Shown here: positions 1-8,076 of the stretch, one piece after another | How the letters are laid out: each line of letters starts with the position of its first letter | Position numbering within the stretch: the first letter of the stretch is position 1 | Assembly (NCBI RefSeq): GCF_039523555.1 | Contig: NZ_BAAAFN010000004.1 | Location: 124,001-188,000 of the forward strand | DNA: 64,000 bases | Origin: Castellaniella daejeonensis | Lineage (GTDB): Bacteria; Pseudomonadota; Gammaproteobacteria; Burkholderiales; Burkholderiaceae_B | Reading direction: 5' to 3' | The notes under the pieces: model-generated | What the model was told of the DNA's origin: nothing | The model's input: the letters and a program-made list of their open reading frames with translations, nothing else | Databases searched by the model: none | Translations under genes and position numbers: made by a program

Positions 1-1379
1 TGAACGAGAATTGCAATGTCTTCGTTCGGATATAGCTTTTTGTAGGCCGTATTCAATATGCTGACATCAGATGGGCCTTCGACAAAGAGAATGGGCCTAG
101 AGGAAGATCGGATGACATTGTCAATTAGCAACCGGCTCTCATCTTCAGAGTATTGAATGAAGCTATCAGAGAGTTCGTGGATCACATCCTTTTTTGATCG
201 CCTACAGCAGGAGACAACGGAATTTTCTATCCTAAATAGATTGATTTGCTGATCTTCAATAGGACACAAAGTCGCAGCGCTGTGGCTACTCATCAAAACG
301 TGGCTAGTTTTTGCTGCTGCATCTGTGATGTCGAAAACTTGCCGCAGAAAATCAAACTGCCATTCTGGATGGAGGAATGCATCCGGCTCATCCAGTAAGA
401 TCAGGCAATTGCGGTCTTTGAAAAGCTCGACGATGGAGTAGATGTACACCGACTGAAACTGGCCATCGCTGAAGTGGGCAATGGTAGCGTTCAGTCCGTT
501 GGTCAGCGTGAGCGGGATGGATATGTCCGCCAGCATGCCCAGGGTCTTCAAATTATCGAGCTGGCGGAAGATGTCGGACATCGACTGATCGGCAAAGCGC
601 TGTTGAAGCAGTTCGATATTGACTGGAATTTTATAGCGGTCGCTATCCGCATCAAATACATTGCCGTGATTAAACTCGCCCTTGACGCAGGTGACCAACT
701 TGTCCAGAAAATCACGCGTGATGCCGTCCGCGCCCCAATAGTGGGTGCGCGGGTCAAAGTTCTCGATGCTTTCAGCGTCAAGCGCCTTGAGGGCGCCGGT
801 GGCAAATGATGGCCGCTGCAACACCAGTTGCAGATCAGCTCCAATATTATGTATTCCCAGTTTTTGGCACACGAACTGCCGCGCCTTGACGCGCTCTGGC
901 TGTGTCAGCAAAACGGATAGCAGCAGTGCCTTGTATTCTGACCCAACGCCGATAAAGCGCCGACTTTCGTCGAGATTGGCGCCTTTGATGCGCTTGCGAA
1001 AGCTATCCTCATAACGCTGCACCAGATCGATCACGGTAGTGTTGTGGCCAGAATAGTAGATCAGCACATTGTCTGGCAGTGGCGTCTTACCCAACGTGGC
1101 GCGCGCCTTGCCGTCAATGGTGAGTGCACCAGCGTTCCAAGCTATTTCCGTTTTCGTCCCGTCGATTTCGTACTTGATGGTGTAGTCGAAGCCGGGGTTG
1201 CCTTTCTCTTTGTCGTACTCAAAAAGGTGACGGAAGATTTCCGTCAGAGCCTCGAATAGATTGGATTTACCGCTGCCGTTCTTGCCGACGAACACGTCGA
1301 TAAAGCTGTTGCCGTCGAAGCTTAGAGAAAAGTCCCGCAGGTTTTTGTACTGGCTAATGGTGAGCGATATCAGGCGCAT
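1..1379 (-). CDS. AAA-family ATPase with TOPRIM start, type I RM-associated (partial at left edge)
   Basis: Reading from the ATG at 1379 leftwards, the frame stays open to base 1, so the C-terminus is outside the window. The translation opens with MRLISLTISQYKNLRDFSL, the usual start of RecF/AAA_15-type ATPases. It then shows Walker A GKNGSGKSN near residue 33, an ABC-like signature (FSDGQFQSVY), Walker B ILLDEPDAFLHPEW, and the switch region SSHSA. Near the cut end comes ILFVEGPSDV, the first strand of a TOPRIM nuclease domain. This ATPase-plus-TOPRIM order is that of OLD-like nucleases. The gene starts 10 bases after the hsdS stop and is co-directional with hsdRMS, so it is probably an accessory effector of that operon. 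Whether it resembles RloA, Gabija GajA or another OLD class cannot be decided without the missing C-terminus. Confidence 0.85.
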   Translation of the reverse strand, partial: MRLISLTISQYKNLRDFSLSFDGNSFIDVFVGKNGSGKSNLFEALTEIFRHLFEYDKEKGNPGFDYTIKYEIDGTKTEIAWNAGALTIDGKARATLGKTPLPDNVLIYYSGHNTTVIDLVQRYEDSFRKRIKGANLDESRRFIGVGSEYKALLLSVLLTQPERVKARQFVCQKLGIHNIGADLQLVLQRPSFATGALKALDAESIENFDPRTHYWGADGITRDFLDKLVTCVKGEFNHGNVFDADSDRYKIPVNIELLQQRFADQSMSDIFRQLDNLKTLGMLADISIPLTLTNGLNATIAHFSDGQFQSVYIYSIVELFKDRNCLILLDEPDAFLHPEWQFDFLRQVFDITDAAAKTSHVLMSSHSAATLCPIEDQQINLFRIENSVVSCCRRSKKDVIHELSDSFIQYSEDESRLLIDNVIRSSSRPILFVEGPSDVSILNTAYKKLYPNEDIAILV

Positions 1380-1389
1380 GATCGCTTCC

Positions 1390-3027
1390 TCAAACCTGCG
1401 CCATTACGGCGCGCAGTAGTTCGGTCTGCTTGTCGGTCGCGTCGCCAATCTTCTGATCCAGCGTGTCGCACAGGGCCATCAACTGGTCGATGCGGGCGAC
1501 AATGCGGTGTTGTTCGGGAAGTGGGGGAAGCGGAATAGGAATGGGATATATTTTCCCGCCAGAAATCACTGGCTGTGCAGTTGATGCGGTGTCAGCTTGC
1601 AAATCGATTGTTTTCAGCAACCAAATCACCCACGCTTGGTCGAGTCTATCTTCGTCATAGATTGTGAAAAATGCGTTATCAGTAATCCAAGCTTTTGCTG
1701 GAGTCAGATGGATGCTTCCACAGTAATAGCCGACGCGCCCAATCACGATGACAGGCCGGTCTGTATTTGCGGCATTGTGATATCCGGTAATTCCATTTCC
1801 TCCAAAGACCGGTATCTCACCTGCCAGCATCTTGTCTTTTGGAAGATTTTTTCCGGAGGTGACTCGGAATAGGTCGCCCAGCCTCACCCACGCCCACCCC
1901 TCCGGCAGTTCGTAAGGGATTTCCTCTGACTTGATTGGCGGCAAAGACTTGGGCGCTTTGATCTTGCCCGCCTTCACCAGCCGCTGTTTTTCGGCGTCGA
2001 TTTCCTTGAGCAGTTCGCTGGCGGGAAGGTCCTCGGGGTCTTGGGGGACGAGGCGGCCCATGACAGCGAGCTGGAGGATAGCTTTACGCAGTTCGGCGAC
2101 GTTTTCCTTGACGGTGTAGAGCTCGCCGAAGTGCTGCTCAAGAAAGCCCCAAGCTGCACCGTCCTTTACTTCGAGCAGTTGCTGGATGGCGGCAGCGTGA
2201 ACGGCCTGGCGCTTTTCCTTCCGCTCCTTGCGCAGCGTTTCCAACGCATCGCAGCGCGCCATCAACTGGCCGATGCGGGCGACAATGCGGTGTTGTTCGG
2301 GAAGTGGGGGAAGGGGCATCAAGTGATTGATGACTGTCGATGTATTCAACTCAATCTGATTGGTCGTCCCAGATGCTGAGCCTTCGATCTCATTTTGAAC
2401 TGTAGGGCTTTGAATCCAGCGCCAGAGGAATGCCGAGCTGACATCAATTGGCCGGACAACCGTCACATGCGAGTCAGCTACTATTTCAGCGTCTTCAAGC
2501 TCTTTGGGAACGATGCAGGCCCGGCCAATGGTTCCGGTGCCAGTCGAGTTCCATAGTAAATCGCCAACTCTCAAGAAACGGATAGGCTCATACTTCTCCA
2601 AAGAGTCCGGATCAATATAACGTGCAGGCTCAAGGTCGAGTCCGTACCAACGGACACATTTCTGAGAGATCACTCGATGCGTGGACAGGTCAATGTATTT
2701 CGGTCCCTTGCCACGTTGAATATATGAGCAAATGTGCCCAAGCCTCACCCACTCCCATCCCATCGGCAATTGATACGGCACCTCGTCAGGCTTGATCGAC
2801 GGCAAAGGCTTTGGCGCTTTGATCTTGCCTGCTTTCACCAGCCGCTGTTTTTCGGCGTCGATGTCTTTCAGCAGTTCCGAGGCCGGTTGATCGGTAGGGT
2901 CTTGTTCTACAAGCTTGCCTTGCATGGCTAGCGTCAAGATCAGTTCGCGCAATTTCTTGATGCCGTCGGGCGCGGCAAAGGCGGTGTCGAAATGCTGTTC
3001 GAGCAGATCGCGGGTCGCGTCAGTCAT
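1390..3027 (-). CDS. hsdS: Type I restriction enzyme specificity subunit HsdS
   Basis: HsdS chooses the DNA target for the HsdR2M2S complex. The 545-residue protein has the two-half plan of the family: two target-recognition domains, each ending in PLPPLPEQHRIVARI followed by a coiled coil. Near residues 55-105 and 320-370 the segment EIDAEKQRLVKAGKIKAPK is repeated almost unchanged and leads into PY-LP-GW-WVRLG. The two halves share DNA repeats, including an identical 42-base stretch at 1489-1530 and 2272-2313. The start ATG at 3027 overlaps the hsdM stop as ATGA, giving translational coupling. A longer in-frame extension upstream runs inside hsdM and is not credible. The AAA/TOPRIM ATPase follows 10 bases downstream. 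Confidence 0.95.
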   Translation of the reverse strand: MTDATRDLLEQHFDTAFAAPDGIKKLRELILTLAMQGKLVEQDPTDQPASELLKDIDAEKQRLVKAGKIKAPKPLPSIKPDEVPYQLPMGWEWVRLGHICSYIQRGKGPKYIDLSTHRVISQKCVRWYGLDLEPARYIDPDSLEKYEPIRFLRVGDLLWNSTGTGTIGRACIVPKELEDAEIVADSHVTVVRPIDVSSAFLWRWIQSPTVQNEIEGSASGTTNQIELNTSTVINHLMPLPPLPEQHRIVARIGQLMARCDALETLRKERKEKRQAVHAAAIQQLLEVKDGAAWGFLEQHFGELYTVKENVAELRKAILQLAVMGRLVPQDPEDLPASELLKEIDAEKQRLVKAGKIKAPKSLPPIKSEEIPYELPEGWAWVRLGDLFRVTSGKNLPKDKMLAGEIPVFGGNGITGYHNAANTDRPVIVIGRVGYYCGSIHLTPAKAWITDNAFFTIYDEDRLDQAWVIWLLKTIDLQADTASTAQPVISGGKIYPIPIPLPPLPEQHRIVARIDQLMALCDTLDQKIGDATDKQTELLRAVMAQV

Positions 3028-4496
3028 GCCTTGCCCCCGAGACACGCCATCAGCTCGGCTTTCAAGGCAGCCTGCGCCGTTTCGAGCTGGGCGACGATTC
3101 CCTGGTATTCGCGCATCAAGTCTTCTGGCTTGCCATGCTCGACTTCTACCAAGTGCGGGTTCTTGCCAACGGCATCCAGGTTGTAGTTTTTGTCGGCTAT
3201 CTCTTTTGCAGAAACTTTCCATGCGTATTGCGTTGTCTTGCGACTTTTGCGGCTGGGGCCGCCCCACCAGGCCTTTTCGAGGTCGAATTCCTTGATCTCC
3301 AGTGGCTTGGAGCGTGAATAGCTCTTGTAGCCATCCGGGTACGGGTGTTCAAAGAACCAGACATCTTTCGTCGGCTCGCCCTTTTCGAAGAACAGCACAT
3401 TGGTGGCGATGCTGGTGTAGGGCGCAAAAACACCCTTGGGCAGGCGCACGATGGTGTGCAGGTTGAACTCTTCGAGCAGTTCGCGTTTGAGCGTGGTCTT
3501 GGCGCCTTCACCAAACAGGAAGCCATCCGGCAGCACGACGGCGGCGCGGCCTGTGTCGTGCTTGAGCAGATGCATGATCAGCGCCATGAACAGATCGGCG
3601 GTTTCGCGGGTTTGATACTTGCGCGGAAAGTTGTTTTCGATGCCGTCTTCTTCCATGCCGCCAAAGGGCGGATTAGTGAGGATGATGTCCACACGGTCTT
3701 TCGGGCCGTAGTCTTTGAGCGGGCGGCTCAGGGTGTTGTCGTGCCGGATATTGCTGGGCACATCGATACCGTGCAGCATCAGGTTGGTCATGGCCAGCAT
3801 ATGGGGCAGTGGCTTTTTCTCCACGCCGTGGATACAGTCTTGCAGCGTGATGCGGTCCGCCGCTGTTTTGACCTGTGCCTTCAGGTGTTCGATGGTGCAG
3901 GTCAAGAAACCGCCCGTGCCGCAGGCCGGGTCCAACACGCTTTCGCCCAACTGCGGGTCAAGAATGTCCACCATGAACTGAGTGACGGCGCGTGGCGTGT
4001 AGTACTCGCCCGCGTTGCCCGCCGATTGCAGATCGGCCAGGATTTTTTCGTAGATGTCGTTGAACAGGTGCCGGTCGGTGGAGGAGTTGAAATCGACATC
4101 ATCTTCAATGGTGTTGATGACCTGCCGCAGCAGGGTGCCGGACTTCATGTAGTTGTAGGCATCCTCGAACACCGAGCCCACCACCTTGCCGTGGGGCGTG
4201 ACACCGGCAGAGGTGGCCAGCTTTTTCAGCGAGGGGAAGAGTTCGTTGTTGACGAAATCAATCAGCTCTTCGCCGGTGATGCCCTCGGCATCTTTGGCCC
4301 AATTGCTCCAGCGGAACCGGCTTTGCAGCGGTGACTTGTAGCCGGGGACGGTGAGCTGCCATTCCTGCTCCTTGTCGTCGAAGATTTTCAGGAACAAGAG
4401 CCAGACGATCTGGCTGATGCGCTGGGCGTCGCCATCCACGCCGACGTCCTTGCGCATGATGTCTTGAATGGTTTTGATCAGGGTGCCGATAGACAT
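3024..4496 (-). CDS. hsdM: Type I restriction-modification DNA methyltransferase HsdM
   Basis: N6-adenine DNA methyltransferase subunit of the type I system, 490 residues. The N-terminal HsdM_N helical domain (MSIGTLIKTIQDIMRKD onwards) is followed by motif I VLDPACGTGGFL near residue 187, which binds S-adenosylmethionine. The catalytic motif IV NPPFGG lies near residue 277. GEYYTPRAV, typical of HsdM, precedes motif I. The gene sits 20 bases after hsdR and overlaps hsdS by four bases. No frameshift or missing motif was seen, so the methylase should be active. Length is ordinary for the family. Confidence 0.97.
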   Translation of the reverse strand: MSIGTLIKTIQDIMRKDVGVDGDAQRISQIVWLLFLKIFDDKEQEWQLTVPGYKSPLQSRFRWSNWAKDAEGITGEELIDFVNNELFPSLKKLATSAGVTPHGKVVGSVFEDAYNYMKSGTLLRQVINTIEDDVDFNSSTDRHLFNDIYEKILADLQSAGNAGEYYTPRAVTQFMVDILDPQLGESVLDPACGTGGFLTCTIEHLKAQVKTAADRITLQDCIHGVEKKPLPHMLAMTNLMLHGIDVPSNIRHDNTLSRPLKDYGPKDRVDIILTNPPFGGMEEDGIENNFPRKYQTRETADLFMALIMHLLKHDTGRAAVVLPDGFLFGEGAKTTLKRELLEEFNLHTIVRLPKGVFAPYTSIATNVLFFEKGEPTKDVWFFEHPYPDGYKSYSRSKPLEIKEFDLEKAWWGGPSRKSRKTTQYAWKVSAKEIADKNYNLDAVGKNPHLVEVEHGKPEDLMREYQGIVAQLETAQAALKAELMACLGGKA

Positions 4497-4516
4497 AAAT
4501 GGATTCCGAGTGTTTG

Positions 4517-6913
4517 TCAGGCGCGCTGCTGCGGTGAGCCGTAGAGCGCTTGTTCGAGTTCATAAATGGCACTCTGGTAATGATCCAAGCCACCGAAAGC
4601 ACGGATGATTTCCATGGGAGTGCCAATGCTGGTGAAGGGGGCGATGGTGAGGATTTGGGTTTCCTCAATCGGGCCTACGCCTTCATCTGCATATTTGTCC
4701 AGCAGGGCTTGCAGCACACGCTGCGCCTGTTCGCCATAGCGGGTGAAGTAGTCGCGCTTCTTTACCTGTTCAGCCCGCTCTTTGCGGGTGAGCGGTGGTT
4801 GATCCCAAGCAACATGGCAAACCAGATCAAAAGGATCGAATTCCTTGCCGGACTGACGGCCAATTTCTTCGGCCAGCGCTTCAAAGAACACGCCTTCGTT
4901 GGCCAATTCGTCGATGATGACCTGTTTTTTCTCAGCGTTATTCCAGCGCCGCAGAAAATCGTCGAGCGAGCTGAACTCCTTCGCCAGTGCCTTGCGGGTG
5001 TAGTCCTTGAGTGATTCGGTCATCAGTTTTCCGTTGGCATCGAAATACTGCACCCGCTCGGACGCGACTTTGACTTCTACATTGGCGACAACGTAGCGAC
5101 GGATGCCGCTGCCTTCCTCGCCTGGTCGAGGTTCGGCCACACCTGTCCACGGCGATTCTTCTGCCGGTGGATAGGTGAAGCCATCCTGGGTGGATGAAGC
5201 CTCGCCCTCATCCGGCGGTACGGGCGAGTCATCGCCTTTGGGTTCATAGACCTGCACCGGGTCACCATCAAAATCAGGATCAGCGAACAGTTCGGTCGCT
5301 TTTTTGAAGTCGATGATGGTGAAGTAGTACTTGTCGTAGTCTTCGTTGATGCGCGTGCCACGGCCAATGATCTGCTTGAACTCGGTCATGGACTGGATGC
5401 GTTGATCGAGCACGATGAGCTTGCAGGTCTGCGCATCCACGCCCGTGGTCATCAGCTTTGAGGTGGTGGCAATGACCGGGTACTTGGACTCGGGGAAGAT
5501 GAAGTTGTCGAGTTCTGCCTTGCCTTCTTCGTTATCGCCAGTGATGCGCATGACGTACTTGCTGCTCTGTGCCACGAGGTCGGCGTTCTCATTGACCAAG
5601 GCTTGGCGCATACGCTCGGCGTGGTCGATGTTGTCGCAAAAGACGATGGTTTTATCGAAGCGATTGGTCTGCTTCAGAAAGTCGCTGATTTTTTTGGCGA
5701 CCAGCTCTGTGCGCTTTTCCAGGACAAGGTTTTTGTCGAAGTCGCGCTGGTTATAAATCCGGTCTTCGATCTCGTTGCCGTATTTATCGACCATGCCTTT
5801 ATCAGGTCGCCAGCCGGTGAGGTCTTTATCCAGATCAATGCGCACGACCTTGTAGGGCGCGAGAAAGCCGTCATCGATACCTTGGCGCAGGGAGTAGGTG
5901 TAAATCGGCTCGCCGAAGTAGTCGATGTTGGAGACTTCTTTGGTTTCTTTCGGGGTGGCGGTCAAGCCAATCTGCGTGGCCGACGAGAAATACTCAAGAA
6001 TCTCGCGCCAGGCCGAGTCGGCTGCCGCGCTGCCACGATGGCATTCGTCGATGACGATCAGATCGAAGAAATCACGGCTGAACTGCTTGTAGATGTTTCG
6101 TTCTTCTTCCGTGCCAGTGACGGCCTGATACAGCGACAGATAAACCTCATACGATTTGTTGGCCTGCCGCTTCTGGATCTTGGTCATAGCCGAACCGAAG
6201 GGCTTGAAGTCGTTGGTCATGGTCTGATCGACTAGGATGTTACGGTCGGCTAGGAACAAGATGCGTTTTTTAGCTCTGGACTTCCACAGGCGCCAGATAA
6301 TCTGGAAGGCAGTGTAGGTTTTGCCGGTGCCGGTGGCCATGACCAGCAGCAGGCGGTTCTGGCCGCGAGCGATGGCTTCAATGGTTTTGTTGATGGCCAG
6401 CAGTTGGTAGTAGCGCGGGGTTTTGTTGCTGCCGTCGCTGTAATAGTCCTGCGAAACTAGCTCGCTTTGCGCTGTGTTCAGGCCAAGGTGTTCAGCCCAC
6501 CATTGCCAAAGCAGATCCGGGCCGGGCAATTCGTGTAGCGCCAACTCACGCTCAATGACACCGTCTTTGGCAATCTTGTTGTGAAACAGGAAACCGTTGC
6601 CATTGCTGCTGAACACAAAGGGCACCTGCAGCATGTCGGCATAGCCCAGTCCTTGCTGCATACCATCGCCCAATGAGTGTTTGTTGTCCTTCGCCTCGAT
6701 AACCGCGATCGGCATATTGGGTTTGTGGAACAAGACATAGTCGGCACGTTTGTTTTGAGCGCGAGTGTGCAGCTTGCCTCGGACGATGATGCGCCCCTTG
6801 GTGAGCGGAAACTCTTCTCGTACCTGAGTGGCAATGTCCCACCCCGCTTGCTCAAGCGCAGGGGTAATGAACTTGGTGCAGATGTCGCGCTCACTGAGCT
6901 GGCGCTTGTCCAT
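4517..6913 (-). CDS. hsdR: Type I restriction enzyme endonuclease/translocase subunit HsdR
   Basis: ATP-dependent translocase and nuclease of the type I system, 798 residues from the ATG at 6913. The N-terminal nuclease domain carries D58 and the E73-A-K75 signature (VIEAK) of PD-(D/E)XK enzymes. The helicase motor has Walker A ATGTGKT at about 193-199, DECH at 289-292 and motif III LTATP. Motif VI (IGRGTRI) and an EcoEI_R-like C-terminal region follow. An in-frame extension to 6979 exists, but the ATG at 6913 begins MDKRQLSERDI, starts the conserved fold, and lies one base after the stop of the HTH gene. All catalytic residues appear intact. Confidence 0.95.
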   Translation of the reverse strand: MDKRQLSERDICTKFITPALEQAGWDIATQVREEFPLTKGRIIVRGKLHTRAQNKRADYVLFHKPNMPIAVIEAKDNKHSLGDGMQQGLGYADMLQVPFVFSSNGNGFLFHNKIAKDGVIERELALHELPGPDLLWQWWAEHLGLNTAQSELVSQDYYSDGSNKTPRYYQLLAINKTIEAIARGQNRLLLVMATGTGKTYTAFQIIWRLWKSRAKKRILFLADRNILVDQTMTNDFKPFGSAMTKIQKRQANKSYEVYLSLYQAVTGTEEERNIYKQFSRDFFDLIVIDECHRGSAAADSAWREILEYFSSATQIGLTATPKETKEVSNIDYFGEPIYTYSLRQGIDDGFLAPYKVVRIDLDKDLTGWRPDKGMVDKYGNEIEDRIYNQRDFDKNLVLEKRTELVAKKISDFLKQTNRFDKTIVFCDNIDHAERMRQALVNENADLVAQSSKYVMRITGDNEEGKAELDNFIFPESKYPVIATTSKLMTTGVDAQTCKLIVLDQRIQSMTEFKQIIGRGTRINEDYDKYYFTIIDFKKATELFADPDFDGDPVQVYEPKGDDSPVPPDEGEASSTQDGFTYPPAEESPWTGVAEPRPGEEGSGIRRYVVANVEVKVASERVQYFDANGKLMTESLKDYTRKALAKEFSSLDDFLRRWNNAEKKQVIIDELANEGVFFEALAEEIGRQSGKEFDPFDLVCHVAWDQPPLTRKERAEQVKKRDYFTRYGEQAQRVLQALLDKYADEGVGPIEETQILTIAPFTSIGTPMEIIRAFGGLDHYQSAIYELEQALYGSPQQRA

Positions 6914-6914
6914 A

Positions 6915-7124
6915 TCAATCGGCCTCCTTGTTTTCGCGGCCTTGATCTTCGTCAGCCCCGCCTGCGCGCACCCACTCATCGACTTCGGAGAGCTGGAATT
7001 TCCACAGCCGTCCTACGCGGTGCGCGGGCAGACCCTTGCGCTCGCGCCAGCGGTACACGGTGTCCTTGGCCACGCCCAAGTGCTGGGCGACGTGCTCGGC
7101 GGTAACCCACGGTTCTGTACTCAT
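6915..7124 (-). CDS. Excisionase/AlpA-family HTH protein leading the type I RM operon
   Basis: A 69-residue DNA-binding protein of the MerR-like HTH_17 (excisionase) family. It reads WVTAEHVAQHLGVAKDTVYRW, the helix-turn-helix, followed by the family's wing PAHRVGRLWKF and EVDEWV. The acidic tail is poorly structured. It ends one base before hsdR, so it is the first gene of the hsdRMS operon and is likely its regulator rather than a true excisionase. A close paralogue, similar over most of its length, leads the helicase/nuclease locus at 44768-44965. Genes of this type commonly precede defence operons; autoregulation is inferred from position. Confidence 0.85.
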   Translation of the reverse strand: MSTEPWVTAEHVAQHLGVAKDTVYRWRERKGLPAHRVGRLWKFQLSEVDEWVRAGGADEDQGRENKEAD

Positions 7125-7149
7125 GTCGTTGGCGCTCGGATTATGCGAT

Positions 7150-7180
7150 GAAAAGTCGTCTTAAATCGTCTGAAGTCTAC
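7150..7180 (-). promoter_or_regulatory. Putative operator: tandem TCGTCT repeats upstream of the HTH-hsdRMS operon
   Basis: TCGTCT occurs at 7157-7162 and again at 7167-7172, a spacing of exactly 10 bases (one helical turn), about 35-45 bases upstream of the HTH start at 7124. Same-face tandem sites are what a small HTH dimer would use. Function is inferred; no protein-binding evidence is available. Confidence 0.35.
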
Positions 7181-7233
7181 CATTTAGGTGCTGTGGAAGC
7201 ATCCCGATTGCCTTTGACTGCGTTCGCTGTAAG

Positions 7234-7391
7234 TTGAATGTGGTAACAAAGGGCGCAGCACCACACTGTCACCACCATGGTGGCACACAGCCACCACAGA
7301 GCACCCACATTGCCACCATCATCCTTGCCACACTTTCAACACCTTGTTCCCATAAGGTTGACACCCTGCTGCCACCATCCAACCACACTGT
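7234..7391. repeat. CCACCA-rich low-complexity segment between the RM island and miaE
   Basis: This gene-free stretch is dominated by CAC/CCACC words and contains a perfect 12-base palindrome CCACCATGGTGG at 7272-7283. An open frame crosses it on the plus strand, but the peptide is rich in His, Thr and Pro with no domain look and no ribosome site, so I do not call a gene. It marks the edge between the lower-GC RM island and the backbone gene miaE. Confidence 0.5.
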
Positions 7392-8045
7392 TCACACAGT
7401 GGGCCCGCAGCCCGATCTGATCGCCATGCCGGCGGCCGGACAGCCGCTGTGAAAACGGAATTCCGGATCCGGCGATTCGATCAGATCCCGCTCGACCTGA
7501 CGGATCCGGGCCACCGAGCGCTCCACGTCACGCGCCTCGCCGAAGCGCCGCGCAAAGCGCAGGTAGCCCTGGTAGTGGCGGCTTTCCGATTGCAGCAAGC
7601 CGGCGTAGAACACGGCCAGGTCTTCGTCCAGATGCGGCACCAGCGCGGCAAAGCGTTCGCAGGAACGCGCCTCGATGAAAGCACCCACGATCAGCGTATC
7701 GACGAGCTTTGCCGGCTCGTGGGTGCGCACCGAGGCCCGCAGGCCGGATGCATAGCGGCTGGCGGTCAGCGGCCGCAAGGCGATGCCGCGCCGCTTCAGG
7801 ATGCGCAGCACCTGTTCGTGATGCACCAGTTCCTCGCGTGCCAGCTTGGACAGCGCCGCCGACAGCTCGGCATCCTGGCCATAGCGCGCGATCAGGCTCA
7901 TCGCGGTCGCTGCCGCCTTCAGCTCGCAATTGCGGTGATCGAGCAGCAGCACGTCCTGCCGCTCCAGCGCGGCCCGCACCCAGGCATCGGGCGTGGGGCA
8001 CGGCAGGAAATCGAGCAGTTCGGCGGGCAGATCGGGGGATTCCAT
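7392..8045 (-). CDS. miaE: tRNA-(ms2io6A)-hydroxylase MiaE
   Basis: Non-haem diiron monooxygenase of the ferritin-like fold that hydroxylates the isopentenyl group of 2-methylthio-N6-isopentenyl-A37 in tRNA. The 217-residue protein has the first iron motif REELVHHEQV and the second, ESRHYQGYL, both diagnostic of MiaE. The usual family C-terminus ends at about EFRFHSG. Here roughly 16 more residues (CPAAGMAIRSGCGPTV) follow, which probably come from sequence acquired at the island junction. The gene lies directly beside the accessory region, whose insertion seems to have replaced the native stop. Catalytic residues are intact, so function is expected to be kept. Confidence 0.93.
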   Translation of the reverse strand: MESPDLPAELLDFLPCPTPDAWVRAALERQDVLLLDHRNCELKAAATAMSLIARYGQDAELSAALSKLAREELVHHEQVLRILKRRGIALRPLTASRYASGLRASVRTHEPAKLVDTLIVGAFIEARSCERFAALVPHLDEDLAVFYAGLLQSESRHYQGYLRFARRFGEARDVERSVARIRQVERDLIESPDPEFRFHSGCPAAGMAIRSGCGPTV

Positions 8046-8076
8046 CGCGTCTTTCAGGGCCTGCGGACGGGATCGA

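Noticed and set aside
7261..7391. CCACCA-rich stretch considered as a CRISPR-like or tandem array
   Set aside because: Units are irregular and short, with no constant repeat and spacer length.
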